From G047528285 sp047528285 (GTDB taxonomy: Bacteria > Pseudomonadota > Gammaproteobacteria > Enterobacterales > Enterobacteriaceae): a stretch of DNA of 64,000 bases. The notes beneath the pieces were generated by a model that saw nothing but the letters and a program-made list of their open reading frames with translations, was not told the origin of the DNA and ran no database searches. Made by a program: the position numbers and the translations under genes. How positions within the stretch are numbered: the first letter of the stretch is position 1; the number at the start of each line of letters is the position of its first letter. The stretch covers positions 744,001-808,000 of the forward strand of contig CP180022.1 in NCBI GenBank assembly GCA_047528285.1, given 5' to 3'. This document shows, one piece after another, positions 44,043 to 55,820 of the stretch.

Positions 44043-44783
44043 GTGCATTATCATACGAAATGTAATTCACTAGATCAAAAACATATTCTTGTAACTGGCG
44101 CTGGAGACGGCATTGGCCGTGAAGCCGCACTTACCTATGCCTGTCATGGTGCATCAGTTCTTCTGCTTGGCAGAACAGAAGAAAAACTGAATTTAGTAAA
44201 GAATTCTATTAGTGCGTCCGGAGGACGCAAAGCTCAAGTGTTAGTGCTAGATTTAACGCATAGCGATCCGCAACCCTATCAACAGCTAGCTAAACGTTTG
44301 ATCTACGAATTACCCCACCTAGATGGACTGCTGAATAACGCTGGAATTTTAGGCGAAATAGCCCCAATGTCTAAACAGACATTCGCACGTTGGCTAGAAG
44401 TGATGGCAGTGAATATTAACGGAACCTTTATGATTACGAAAGTGCTATTGCCACTGTTGCTTAAAGCCAGAAGTCCCTCACTGATTTTTAGCACCTCTAG
44501 CGTTGGTCGCCACGGAAGAGCAAATTGGGGCCCCTATTCAGTATCAAAATTTGCCACAGAAGGGATGATGCAAGTATTAGCGGAGGAGTATCCGGCTGCG
44601 ACCCTTCGTGTAAATTGCATCAATCCAGGTCCAACCCGTACTAGGATGCGGGCTGCTGCATTCCCTGCAGAGAAAGCTGACAGTTTAAAGATCCCAGCCG
44701 ATATTATGCCGATCTATCTTTATCTGATGGGGGATGACAGTCGGGATAAAACAGGTATGAGTTTTGACGCTAATTTTTATTAA
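44043..44783 (+). CDS. yciK: YciK, short-chain dehydrogenase/reductase
   Basis: YciK is an NAD(P)-dependent SDR oxidoreductase whose substrate is unknown. The Rossmann motif TGAGDGIGRE lies near residues 19-28, then LNNAG, and the active-site serine and Y-x-x-x-K are in STSSVGR and YSVSKFATEG. The start is a GTG (HYHTK follows, matching the enteric MHYQPK), with AGAGGAG seven bases upstream. The 246-residue protein ends KTGMSFDANFY. E. coli YciK continues a few residues further (about 252), so the tail is slightly clipped without touching the fold. In E. coli yciK lies with btuR and sohB; neither is seen. Confidence 0.94.
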   Translation: MHYHTKCNSLDQKHILVTGAGDGIGREAALTYACHGASVLLLGRTEEKLNLVKNSISASGGRKAQVLVLDLTHSDPQPYQQLAKRLIYELPHLDGLLNNAGILGEIAPMSKQTFARWLEVMAVNINGTFMITKVLLPLLLKARSPSLIFSTSSVGRHGRANWGPYSVSKFATEGMMQVLAEEYPAATLRVNCINPGPTRTRMRAAAFPAEKADSLKIPADIMPIYLYLMGDDSRDKTGMSFDANFY

Positions 44784-46161
44784 AAATTAGATCAGAAGAT
44801 TTAACATTGTATCGAAGAATAATAAAAATAGAATATTTATTGAATACAGGGGTACCTCCCTGTAGAAAAAATGATGCGAGAAATACTTATTTCATCTAAA
44901 TATGTGTCATAATTGTGATTAATTTTGTTTGGAAAAATTGTATAAATATCTATTCATACATTAATGAGAGTTGGAACGATAAATATCGTATTATCTTGAC
45001 AAGATAATATTGGATATCCATTTATTATAGTATAAAAGCATATAATGATATGATTTTTATTATGCAAATCCGAAGTGCTTTCTTATTTTTAGCTCCATGT
45101 ATTAGAGGCATGATAGACAATATATTACACAAATGCTACCTTATTGTATTTATATATATCTTTTTAAACAAGTGTAACTGAAATATAAAGAGAGAACTTT
45201 ACTAGATATTAGTAGCACCTGTACTGTACAGTTCTATTTTGTGCTGTACTTATTAATAAGTAATAACACAATGTGTTATTGATGTTGAATGTTTTCATTA
45301 TAAACAATAACATCAAACATCATATTTCAATATAGATTTACTAAGGAATTAGTATTCCTGTTATCTATTTAAAAAGCATTTATATTGAAAATATGTTCCC
45401 ATCAAAATATATCACTATAAAATCGTTTATAACATTGGATTTTATATTTTCATAATTATATAACAGATAAATTATAAGTCTGCCTGATATATAAAACATA
45501 TATTTTTATCCTGACTTGCAATCTATGAAGTAAGATTTATTAATAATTAGATAGTTATAAATTTAGAAATATATCTATTTAGATATAGTTTAATTTGATT
45601 TTAATATCATTTAAAATAATTTTATGAATCATTATAATTCTCAAAAATTACTGAGTGAAAAGGTAATTTAATATAATTGGATCACATTAATAATGTGATA
45701 ACGATTAGAGCCACTCATATAGTGTAGCCGCAGAGATAAGTATATTCTTATTTTGTTGCTAATTTAATGTTTTAATTGTTTAAACAGTGTTCCATTTAAT
45801 TCTTACGAGGTATCTGTTTTTATATAACAAAGTTCGGTTCTTAATGTTAGTTTACCAGATGGTCCTATCTCATGCTTTATCAATATATATTGAATTTTAG
45901 ATGATTGTATACTGCAGCTGTTTGTGTGCATACTATTTTGGTTTTTGTTAATTTTTCTTTTAAACCCAATATTTTTAATGTTTATTAAAATAATTTTGGC
46001 ATATAAAAACCTAAGTTTTTGTGTTTTCGTTTTTATCCTCTTACTTCTAACGTGCTGGAAAAAGGCAATATGCTTTCTTGCAACAGATTTTTAAGAGTTA
46101 TGTAGGGATTGCTATTTTTAATGCGATCATTCCCTTTTCTTTAAAAAAGAACTCTATTAAA
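44784..46161. other. Spacer between yciK and pyrF
   Basis: About 1.4 kb with no supported gene. yciH, which follows pyrF in E. coli, is not recognisable on the pyrF side. Confidence 0.5.
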
Positions 46162-46914
46162 TTAGATATGTGTGGTTTCAACGTCTAATTCATTTAGGAT
46201 GCGCGTTAGCGAAGAATAAGGATCTGGCGCATGGGTTATTGGTCGTCCAATTACTATATAATCCACGTCAGCCTGATGAGCCTGCAGTGGCGTCATAACT
46301 CTGCGTTGGTCATCAGCCACACTACCGTTAGGACGTATTCCAGAAGTTACTACCGTGAAAGTCGCGCCACAGTTGCTTTTTAGTTTTGCGGCTTCCCAGG
46401 CAGAACACACCACACCATCTAAGCCGCATTTTTTAGCTAGGATGGCTAGTCGTACAGCATAATCCGTAGGACTATCAATAATACCAATCCCTTCCAAGTC
46501 TTTATCGTTCATGCTGGTGAGAACTGTGACGGCGATAAGTGCTGGTGCGTCGGATCCAAACGGTACTAGCGCCTCCCGCGCTGCTGACATCATTCGTTGA
46601 CCACCGCTGGCATGTACATTAACCATCCAGACCCCAAGCTCAGCTGCAGCCTTAACAGCTTTGGCCACCGTATTTGGGATGTCGTGAAATTTTAAATCAA
46701 GAAAAATATCGAAACCACGTTGCTGCAGGGTGCGCACTAGCTCCGGTCCTGCATGGATAAATATTTCCTTGCCGATTTTTAGTCTGCACTGCTGCGGTTT
46801 CACCATCTCGGCAAACTCTAGCGCTTGTCTTGCATTGGCGTAATCTAAAGCTACAATTACAGGCGAGTTAATTTGTTTTCGGGAAAAAGAAGAAGATAAA
46901 GTCATGCGCATCAT
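46162..46914 (-). CDS. pyrF: Orotidine 5'-phosphate decarboxylase
   Basis: PyrF makes UMP from OMP, the last step of de novo pyrimidine synthesis. The TIM barrel carries the catalytic signature DLKFHDIPNT near residues 72-81, the upstream KIGKE, and the C-terminal phosphate-binding VIGRPIT. Length is 250 residues from the first ATG, which has AGAGA seven bases upstream. The ATG at 46905 would give 247 and the enteric-like MTLSSS, so the start is uncertain by three codons. It follows lapB on the same strand with a 264-base gap, the E. coli order. Confidence 0.96.
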   Translation of the reverse strand: MMRMTLSSSFSRKQINSPVIVALDYANARQALEFAEMVKPQQCRLKIGKEIFIHAGPELVRTLQQRGFDIFLDLKFHDIPNTVAKAVKAAAELGVWMVNVHASGGQRMMSAAREALVPFGSDAPALIAVTVLTSMNDKDLEGIGIIDSPTDYAVRLAILAKKCGLDGVVCSAWEAAKLKSNCGATFTVVTSGIRPNGSVADDQRRVMTPLQAHQADVDYIVIGRPITHAPDPYSSLTRILNELDVETTHI

Positions 46915-47178
46915 GATGGATCTCTAGTTGGTGTCCATAGGTCAAGATTTTTAATCGAATGCTATTTTACTTGTCTACGTCGCAAAAGCCCATCCTGTCA
47001 AATTCGATCGCTTTATGCAATATTGAGGTTGTAAATTTAAGTAGGACAGAAGACAATGTGTAAGATCAACCTGCTCTAATATGTAGAAATAAAGTGAGAG
47101 AACAAAATTTGTCTATCTTTATATAAGATGTGGCAGTTTATGGAAAAATATAGCCGCGAAAAAATAGGAGGGGCGGTT

Positions 47179-48348
47179 TTACTGGCCGTTCAGGCCACGT
47201 ATAGGCTTAACTGATGCCCATGATTTGCATGATAGACAATGCCAATAAAGGTTGTGTGAAGTGAAGCCGCATTTATGGCAGTGATAACGGGGTTTTGTCT
47301 GAATCTGTTCATTGAATATATCTCGTAGCGTCTCTAAACTTTCTTTGGCATACCCCTCTTCCGCTTCGCTAATATGAAAATTCATGAGTTTATGAAACAT
47401 CCGCATTGTCGGGTTTAGGCGCAATTGTTGATTAATATAGTCTTGCGCCTCTTTAGGTCCTTGTTCTTGTTCAATAATATCGATTAGCAGTATTTCTGCT
47501 AATGAGCCTGTTTTTTTTTCTACGCAGCGTTTAAGAAAATTTGACCAGGCATTAGGTTGTTCTAATTTCTGATAACAGGTCTTTAGCATCGGTAAGGTTT
47601 CTGTAACCATTTCACGGTCTTGATCTAGCACCAGGGTTAGCTCACTTACCGCATCTGCATAATCTTTCTGCGCCATATAAATGCTGCCGCGCATAAGAGA
47701 TACTCGTGCACTGTTTTTATCCGCCACCTCTCCTTTTTTCAAAAATAAGAGAGCACGGGTTATATTCCCAATTCTCATCGCTTGGAGCGCTAGTTCGCAA
47801 TAAAAATGTGTAATCTCTACTCGGCGATGTTCTTTTCCGAGTTTTATTAACTTTTCTGCAACTTCTATTGCTTTTAACCATTCACTGGTTAATTGATGGA
47901 TCTGCAATAACAAACTCAATGCACTAACACTGAAATCGTCTTCGGCCACCAACTGGTTAAATATATCTTCAGCACGATCATAAAACCCCGCCGCCATATA
48001 GTCAAGGCCAAGTTGATGTATCGCTAACAACCGTTGCTTGAAAGTTAACAATGTGTTTTTCATTAGTAATTGGTGTATGTGGATAGCGTGGTCTACTTCA
48101 CCTTGGGAACGGAAAATGTTTCCTAGCGTTAAGTGTGCTTCAATGGCAGTGGTTTCCTCTTTTAACATATCGAGGAATACGTCTATCACTTTATTCTTCT
48201 GATTGGAAAATAGGAAATTTATTCCTGTTAAGTGCTTTTTGGAAAAAAAGTTGGCTTTTTCTTTTTGATTCTCTTGCATGTTTTTTCGTCCCATATACCA
48301 GCCATATGAGACGGCTATAGGCAATAATAAAAACAAAAATTCTAACAT
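47179..48348 (-). CDS. lapB: LapB, lipopolysaccharide assembly protein
   Basis: LapB (YciM) is an inner-membrane protein that controls LPS synthesis by guiding LpxC degradation through FtsH. The 389-residue protein has the E. coli length. An N-terminal membrane helix (LEFLFLLLPIAVSYGWYM) is followed by TPR helices. A C-terminal rubredoxin-like metal site has Cys357, Cys360, Cys371 and Cys374 (CHKCGF, CLSC). AAGGA lies 12 bases before the ATG. The gene has a run of nine A on its coding strand (47511-47519 on the plus strand as T) within VEKKTG; the frame is intact. Confidence 0.97.
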   Translation of the reverse strand: MLEFLFLLLPIAVSYGWYMGRKNMQENQKEKANFFSKKHLTGINFLFSNQKNKVIDVFLDMLKEETTAIEAHLTLGNIFRSQGEVDHAIHIHQLLMKNTLLTFKQRLLAIHQLGLDYMAAGFYDRAEDIFNQLVAEDDFSVSALSLLLQIHQLTSEWLKAIEVAEKLIKLGKEHRRVEITHFYCELALQAMRIGNITRALLFLKKGEVADKNSARVSLMRGSIYMAQKDYADAVSELTLVLDQDREMVTETLPMLKTCYQKLEQPNAWSNFLKRCVEKKTGSLAEILLIDIIEQEQGPKEAQDYINQQLRLNPTMRMFHKLMNFHISEAEEGYAKESLETLRDIFNEQIQTKPRYHCHKCGFTSHNLYWHCLSCKSWASVKPIRGLNGQ

Positions 48349-48467
48349 GATATGTGTTATTCCTTAGTGTAAAGAAAAGGAAACAATCAGAGATAAATAA
48401 AATTTTTCACACCGACATAGATTTTTTTTCTAGCTTTTTTATTTTAGATTTTTTCTAAATAGAGAGA

Positions 48468-48689
48468 CTAAGCTAGTGTGTAGTTAGAACAGACTGTATA
48501 AAACCAACATGATGATAAATTTTTTGGCAAATATTGAAATGAATATGTTCGATACTTGGAATTAATTCTTAAGCTAGCTGACAGGTGTAAGTCTCCATTT
48601 GAATGCTCTGTATGCTCCAAAAGAAATGAAGATTTAAATATTAACAGCATGAGCATAATTATCAGAATATTTTTTACATAATTCTCCAT
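48468..48689 (-). pseudogene. lapA: Likely remnant of lapA
   Basis: Directly upstream of lapB on the same strand, an open frame of 73 codons begins MENYVKNILIIMLMLLIFKS. In enterics lapA is at this place and encodes a roughly 100-residue two-helix membrane protein starting MKYLLIFLLVLAIFVISVTL. The first hydrophobic segment and spacing agree, but the second helix (around SSCWFYTVCSN) is poor and the C-terminus is missing. It is more likely decayed than functional, and it could be unrelated. Confidence 0.45.
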
Positions 48690-51600
48690 AATTTTTACTA
48701 GCCAAATTTTATACGTTTTTATATCATCTAATATGAATGATTATTATTATTTTAGATAATTACAAATTATCCTCTAAGATATGTAACGTCCGACCATTAA
48801 AATTTTTATTAATTAGTTAGGAATATATGGTTAACCACGAATAAATCAGAGGCCATTCGTAGCAAAAATTCTACTAATGGCGATAATTTTTTATTTTTTT
48901 TAGCTAAATATAAGAAACTAGTTGATATATTATTTTATTAATACATTTTATATCGAGATATTATTTTCATAAATATGTTATGATTGCGGTCCAAATCTAT
49001 CTAAGATCCGTGAGTAGAATATCCAATCTATATTTAGATATGAATAATTAAAACATAATAAAATAATTTTTAATTAGATGATGTTGATTATTTTATATTA
49101 GTTTTTATTGAAAACATGATATTTTATTTTTTCTTATTTTATATTTTTAGATTTAACTTTATATTTTATTTTTTATTTAAGTTGTATTGTTTTATATAAA
49201 TATTTTATATGATACAACATCAATGATAGGTTGATGAGTGCTATTAGGATTTTAGAAGATAAAATTATTTATAATAGTAACTGAGTTTTCATGAGATTTA
49301 GAAAAATAACTTTTCCCGATTAAGAGGTTTTTCTTTAAAATTAGAATAAAATAATCCAATAACGAACTGTTATGACAACTATGTTGTTTATGAGTCTTTT
49401 ATTTTAAATCTTATATTTTTGATGGGGATTAATAAAATTATTCATATTAAAAGATAACACCTTGCATTATTTTAATATCTTTTATGTTTTTAATACTGAA
49501 ACAGTAAATTTATTCATGTTTATGATAACAAAGAGCTTGCAGGTGATTTCTTAAAATCAAAATATTTATATGAAATATGCAAGATCAATTGTTTTTTAAT
49601 AAACTTTTAAGTGTTATTTATATTTTCTATAACGATTGATATAAATGTTTTACTAACATGAAATCTCTAGTTTTTTTAAATTTTTAATTTGCTTATTATG
49701 TGTTGAAAAGTTAATTGTTTTCCTGTTAATTTTATTCTGTAATTCAAAACTTCAGATTTTATATTGTGTTAAATAAATTAAAATAGCTTTACATTCTACT
49801 GCTTGTGAAGTATTTAAATAATACGAATATTATTTGCTATTTTTATGAAATCCTTATTTAGTTTTTCTATTACTATTGTTTATAGATTTTCTCATAATGG
49901 TTACAGATATTTATGATGATTTCTTGATAATATTTTTGAAATGAAATGTTGGTGTTAAAGATGTTTTATCCGGTAAAACAACCAATTTTCCCAAGTGTTG
50001 GCATTATTATTCGGAGCATTATTTGCAGAAAAATGATATTATATTCGACATCGTATGTTTACTAAAATAGGTATCAACATTAGAATAGATGGAGTTGTTT
50101 ATTTACTTTTTATTCAATTTTTTATTGATGGTTGTGTATGTCATATATGGATGTCTTTTTTATTTTTTTCGTACATTGCGTTTAAAGTTTAGTTATAGAT
50201 AATATGTGTGTAAGTGTTCTACTTAGAGATAAATTGGAATAAATAATTTTAAGTGTCCGTACTATTAGATATCAAATAAGAGCCGAGATCACATATTGTG
50301 ATCTATTGCATACAATTTCTTGCATTTTTAATTTAACTTCACAAAGTTATTATAGATATTAATTTATTAATAATGAACAAATAATTTTATAGTTTATTGT
50401 CCTAATATCTTGATATTCATTTTTCTTTTTTTTATTTGCTTATCAATGATATATTGAGGATAATATAAAAACCTTTCTCAATTTTTAAATCAAATTAACG
50501 AATAAAATATTTTTTATAAAATTATTATATTTCAAGGTCAGAAAATATATGGTTGTTATCATTATATAGGTAATATTACGTATTTTTTAAATAAACACCA
50601 ATTTATACTTTATTATTCGGTTTTTTGTGTTTCTTACAAAGGGTATACTTTTCTCAAAATCAATTAATAGATTAAAATAAATATTGAAAGTGTATTTTCA
50701 TTTTATTTATATGTGGTATAATTTATTTTATCAGTAGTTCTTTTAATTTAATTGTTGGATTGATTAATATTTTAATTAGTTATCTAGATATACTTTTTGT
50801 TTAATAACACGGAGTTTATGTAATACTTTAAATAAAGTAATAAAATTCATAAAATGTAAAAATTAACCTTACTAGTATTTTATCTGTATATATTTTCTTA
50901 ATCATAAAATAATTATGTCTGAAAGTTACAGAATGTAATTCTTGTTTTACATTTATGAATGTCTTTCTTAGAAAGACATATAACCCTCTTATTTATGATT
51001 TTTCTTTTTACGGTTTTTCATTTATGAGATCAATTTATTTTTTATATAACTCATAGATTGATATTTTTATAAAGTAGATAATTCTATCTAATTTTTGAAA
51101 CCCTTGGTTAGTTTACGCAATCTCTAATGCCACCTTTTTGATAAAAGGTATCAGATATTTAAATGTTAGAAGAGAATCTGCCATGACGTATATAGACGCG
51201 CTGATTGTGAATATATTTTTCGTATACAGTTATAGATATAGAAAGAATGTGTGAAATATACCATTAACTTAGATAGACATGCTTTGTTAATCACACAAAA
51301 TAGTTTTGTGTTAAAAGGCTGTTTTTATTTGAAGTCAGGGTGGCTTACATATCGAATGTAAGAGCTGTGTTCCATTGTGGTTGGGAGATCTTAATTTTGT
51401 TAACAGATAATTTAGTATTTAAGGTGTTCGCAATGCTCCCTGAAATGTATAAACACCAGCATAAGAAAATAGAAAACAGAGTTAATCGATTATGGCATCA
51501 ATGTCTGCTGTGTAGTATTGTTTTTTGCCTTTTAGAGTGAGTTTGTGAAGAAAAATATGGAGAGAATAATGTTATTAATTTCCAATTGGGGGTTAATAAA

Positions 51601-53050
51601 ATATTCTTGTTGAATTTGGTGCTAACAAAATCATAGACAACAAAATTTCATGTTTTTAAGTAAAAACCAATTCGAAAAATACTTCCACAAAAATAAAAAT
51701 AAATATATGATGTTTATATCTGACCTAAGATATCATGGTTAGATACTTCTAGTTTTTAAATATTTTAGCATAAATGGTAGAGTTTTATTTCTGTTATCTT
51801 GTTTTTCTAAAGTGTCTTTGTTTATAATTTTTCTTAATTTTTATCATGTAAAAGTATCACTTATGTACACATTAATTAAAAGAAAGGTGATGTTAGCACT
51901 ACTATTATTTTTTTTATTCTGCGCATAAGATTGTTTACATTCTTTATTTATTAAACCTTTTTAACAAGTACTTTGTAGAATTTTAATTTTTTGTTGCTTT
52001 GGATATAATTTTGCTATTAGATCAAAATAGAAAAGAAATTGTATTTGTAATTTTTTATTTAAAATATCTAACCATTGAGAATGTTCTGTATCCTAGACAA
52101 ATCAACCTGCTGTATAATCAAATTATTTAATTTTAATAAAAATATCAAGAGATCAAATAAATATTTAATTTGTACGAATTAATTGTGTTAAATATTATAA
52201 ATTTATAATTTAGTTTAAATTTTATTCAGATATATTTTTTACAAGATTAATTATCTTACCATAAACAAAAAAACTGAAAGTTATGGAATCCTTGTACATT
52301 TTTTATTCCATTTTTAGAAGCATATAATTTCAGCAGCTTTCTATAAAAGCAGTTCTAGTATTAAGATTTTAGGTGTTTACTCGTGCCTGATGGAGGGGTG
52401 GTTTTGAGTGTGCTTTTGATTTTTTTCATCTCGTGGCTTTGTATTAAAAGTCGTAATCTTTAGATTAAGTCTTGTTCAGATTTTTCTATAAGCGGTAAAT
52501 ATTTTTTAAATATACGGTGAGAGAGAATTTCATATTAGTAATTTTTTATTTATTTTTGAATAGCTGAAGCATTTTATTTTAAAAAAAATCATAAAAAATA
52601 AGGCAAGAGGAAACAAAAAATATTTTCCTAAAAAGGAAAATCCGTTATTCAGATTTTTATGTATGAAAGATATTTTATTTGTATCAGAGATATCAATACC
52701 ATAGTCTAGTATATTTTTTGACGCTTTAATACACAATTACGATTGTGTTACTAGTATGACTAAATCAGATTAAAGCGGATCTTCCCGATATTTGTGTTCT
52801 GTTAGACATGCACTAATAATCAAATTGTCTTGTTGTCTATAGGTACCACTAAATTACACACATATCAGGCTATTCTATCTAGAATAGAAAACTATTATAA
52901 ATAGTACAATACTTTTATATTATATTTTTGTAGTAAATGATATTTATAGTTATTCCGTGAAATGTTTTTATATTTTTTTATGATTTATTCACTTTACTCG
53001 GTCGTTTCATGCTTTGAAATTATCATGATAATATTATTTAAAATAATCAT
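48690..53050. other. Large AT-rich spacer between lapA/lapB and pgpB
   Basis: About 4.4 kb with no supported gene. In E. coli pgpB is directly followed by lapA, so this gap is new relative to that order. Open frames at 51340-51540 and 52530-52736 are short and unrecognised. Confidence 0.55.
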
Positions 53051-53800
53051 TTATCGAAAATTTGCCGTATCTTTATCTGCGATCGGTGTTGGCATTCCTA
53101 TCCAGCGCTGTACAAGCCAACATTCTAAGGTAATCACCAGCCAGCTGATGGCGATGCCCATGACAACATCCCTAGGCCAGTGCATGCCAATAGCTATCCT
53201 ACTAACCATAACCCCGCTGGCCCACAACATTAGTCCTGTTGTAGAAACCCAATATCGATATGGCCATAGCAATCCAATAGCTAGCAACGCCCAACTGCCG
53301 GCAAAAATTGTGTGGCCAGAAGGAAATGAAAAACCGGATTCATCTCTCCAATGATCTTGCAGCCACGGTGGAATCATTTTTTGTTGTTGTAGCTCTTTGG
53401 CTACTATTGTAGCGCGCGCTTTACGCGGCATCGCGTAAAAGGTTTGATTGTTAATATCATAATATCTGTTCAGCCAGACAACAAAAGGCCTTGGTTCTTG
53501 GACCTGTTCTTTAATGAATAACTTTATCCCCTGACCGATAAGAATTGTAGTAATCAAAATTATTATTAGTCTCAGTGCCAGTTTGAGAGGATAGTGTAAG
53601 CACCAGAGAAACCAGCCAATTAGTAGCGTGCTAGTTATTGTTCCCCACGGGGGAGTGACAGTTTGTGTTAGCCAATACAACCCTTTCAATAGACTGTAAT
53701 TACTCTCCGGCCGCCATTGCCATCCGCTCGCCCAAAGTATTAAAGGTAGAATCATCAGAAGTAGCGCTCCAACGCCAGTACGTTTTATAACTTCAAGCAT
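53051..53800 (-). CDS. pgpB: PgpB, phosphatidylglycerophosphatase B / undecaprenyl-diphosphatase
   Basis: PgpB is an integral inner-membrane PAP2 phosphatase acting on phosphatidylglycerophosphate and undecaprenyl pyrophosphate. The three PAP2 motifs are present: KEQVQEPRP, FPSGH and SRIAIGMHWPRD, together with several hydrophobic helices. Length is 249 residues against 254 in E. coli. AAGGA lies six bases before the ATG. It is divergent from ribA as in E. coli, but the gap between the two starts is now about 1.4 kb. Confidence 0.95.
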   Translation of the reverse strand: MLEVIKRTGVGALLLMILPLILWASGWQWRPESNYSLLKGLYWLTQTVTPPWGTITSTLLIGWFLWCLHYPLKLALRLIIILITTILIGQGIKLFIKEQVQEPRPFVVWLNRYYDINNQTFYAMPRKARATIVAKELQQQKMIPPWLQDHWRDESGFSFPSGHTIFAGSWALLAIGLLWPYRYWVSTTGLMLWASGVMVSRIAIGMHWPRDVVMGIAISWLVITLECWLVQRWIGMPTPIADKDTANFR

Positions 53801-55220
53801 TAAATTTCCTTTTTACGATTAGGGTATTTTGTAGTGATATCTGCTTGCTAAACAACTTTGTTGGATTAATCAGAACCCGGTAATGAATCCATTTTCATTT
53901 GCGTGATTATTTAACGATACGAATATTTTTCGACTTAGTTATAAGAGAAGATCTAGTTTAGTGATTGGTGGCCATATTGCCATCGTTCTACACTGATTGA
54001 CAAAGTCATAATCTCGTAGACTTAGATGATTATCCAGAAATATTTTGAACTAAAGTATGATTTTTTCATATATCGATGTGTGGTAGAATATAACGTTTTT
54101 TTGGAGTGGTAGTAACTGTGATGTAAATATGGATTTGTAACGTAGTGCGTTTATGTTTGTTGTATCGTTTGACTAGTATCCAACGGAGTAGTTTGCGGTA
54201 GTAATCATTGTTTTTTCTGACCTAAGCATTTACGATAGTAGATATGTCATAACATAAGTATTTTTGAATTTTTAATTTTTTATTTTTAGGTAATTCTGGT
54301 GTAGTAGAATTCAACAAAAGTCGGTGTTTAGTTGTATGGCTAAGTGATAAATTGAAACAAAAGATCATTTTATGTAATGCAGTTTTGCTGTTACACGGTA
54401 GATATATATACTATATTTTTGTGTTTATCAGAGTCCTCATGCTCTATTTTTTTATTCTTTTTTATCAAAAATAATTTTAAGTCTAGTTTCTTTATCATTT
54501 AATAGAATACACCTACGGGGTGTTAGAATTTGTACGCTATATACAATCTATGTTAGCTTGTTAATTATTAAAGAGAAGGATGATAAAATATAATTTTTCT
54601 CGAATTTGAAGTTGACTCAACAAAGATTTATAAAGTTTTGAGAGCGTGAAAAATTTCTGTTTTTATCAGAACTGTCGTAATAGCCATATTTCTGTAATGA
54701 AATGATTAAATTCCAAAGTTGCCGGAGAGGTTTTATTTTTCATATATAAAATAGCTTATTTATTTCATTAAAAACCGAGTTGTTGGTGGATTTTGTTTTT
54801 TAAAGTTATTTTGCGATTTTAAATTTTTTGTTGCGATAGAGAATGAGATGTTAAAAAATGATATAAATTAGAACTCACTTTTGCTTAAAATTGATTCTTT
54901 TCAAGAAACCCCTGGAAAGTTTAATAGGTTGTACCTAAACAATACATAGATAATTTATAGTATATTGATACTAAAAGTAGGTATATTTATTGATTACATA
55001 TCAAGCATTGGCCACGATTATTTGTAAATCCTTTGATTATAAATATGTATCTATTACGTGATTTTTACTGGTTGTTTATAAAAACTCTAGTTGTTATATA
55101 AAATGATGGCAAAAATAGCACCAAAAATTTCGATTCGGTTTTTGTATCTATGAAGAGGGATAGTCAAACGATGCTATAGGCAGTAGGATGCCCGTTATTA
55201 TCTGGTTTTGGAGAGCCAAC
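53801..55220. other. Spacer between divergent pgpB and ribA
   Basis: About 1.4 kb with no supported gene. In E. coli the two genes are nearly adjacent. No remnant could be read. Confidence 0.5.
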
Positions 55221-55820
55221 ATGCAGCTAAAACGTGTAGCAGAAGCTAAACTACCGACACCATGGGGTAATTTTCTAATGGTAGGCTTCGAGGAGATTTC
55301 TACTGGACACAACCATTTGGCACTGGTGTATGGCGAGATCACAAGCTCTAAGCCTGTGGTAGCACGTATTCATTCCGAATGCCTTACAGGAGACGTCCTG
55401 TTTAGCTTGCGCTGTGATTGCGGATTTCAGTTGGAGGCAGCGTTGTGTTATATCGCTGAAGAGGGACGCGGCATTCTGCTTTATCATCGCCAAGAGGGAC
55501 GTAATATTGGTCTTTTAAATAAAATTCGTGCTTATGCTTTGCAGGATTTGGGCGCTGATACGGTCGAAGCTAACCATAAACTCGGCTTTGCTGCTGATGA
55601 GCGAGATTTTACTTTGTGTGCTGATATGTTTAAACTGTTGGGTGTGAAAAAAGTACGGTTATTAACCAATAATCCACAAAAAGTAGAAATTCTGATAGAA
55701 GCTGGAATTAATATTACTGAACGAGTGCCGCTGATTGTTGGTCGTAACTTGCAAAATGCCCGTTATCTGGATACTAAGGCTGCAAAAATGGGTCATTTAT
55801 TTGACACTCTAGAAGAGTGA
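55221..55820 (+). CDS. ribA: GTP cyclohydrolase II
   Basis: RibA opens GTP to start riboflavin synthesis. From MQLKRVAEAKLPTPWG it has 199 residues (E. coli 196). The zinc cysteines lie in HSECLTGDVLFSLRCDCGFQ, followed by HRQEGRNIGLLNKIRAYALQ and LTNNPQK. The start at 55221 is set by homology and by GGAGAG five bases upstream; the frame is open 11 codons further. It is divergent from pgpB. Keeping a riboflavin step would fit vitamin provisioning, but other rib genes are not in the window. Confidence 0.97.
   Translation: MQLKRVAEAKLPTPWGNFLMVGFEEISTGHNHLALVYGEITSSKPVVARIHSECLTGDVLFSLRCDCGFQLEAALCYIAEEGRGILLYHRQEGRNIGLLNKIRAYALQDLGADTVEANHKLGFAADERDFTLCADMFKLLGVKKVRLLTNNPQKVEILIEAGINITERVPLIVGRNLQNARYLDTKAAKMGHLFDTLEE

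Noticed and set aside
51340..51540. 66-codon plus-strand frame in the pgpB-lapA spacer
   Set aside because: No family match and no start signal; not distinguishable from noise.
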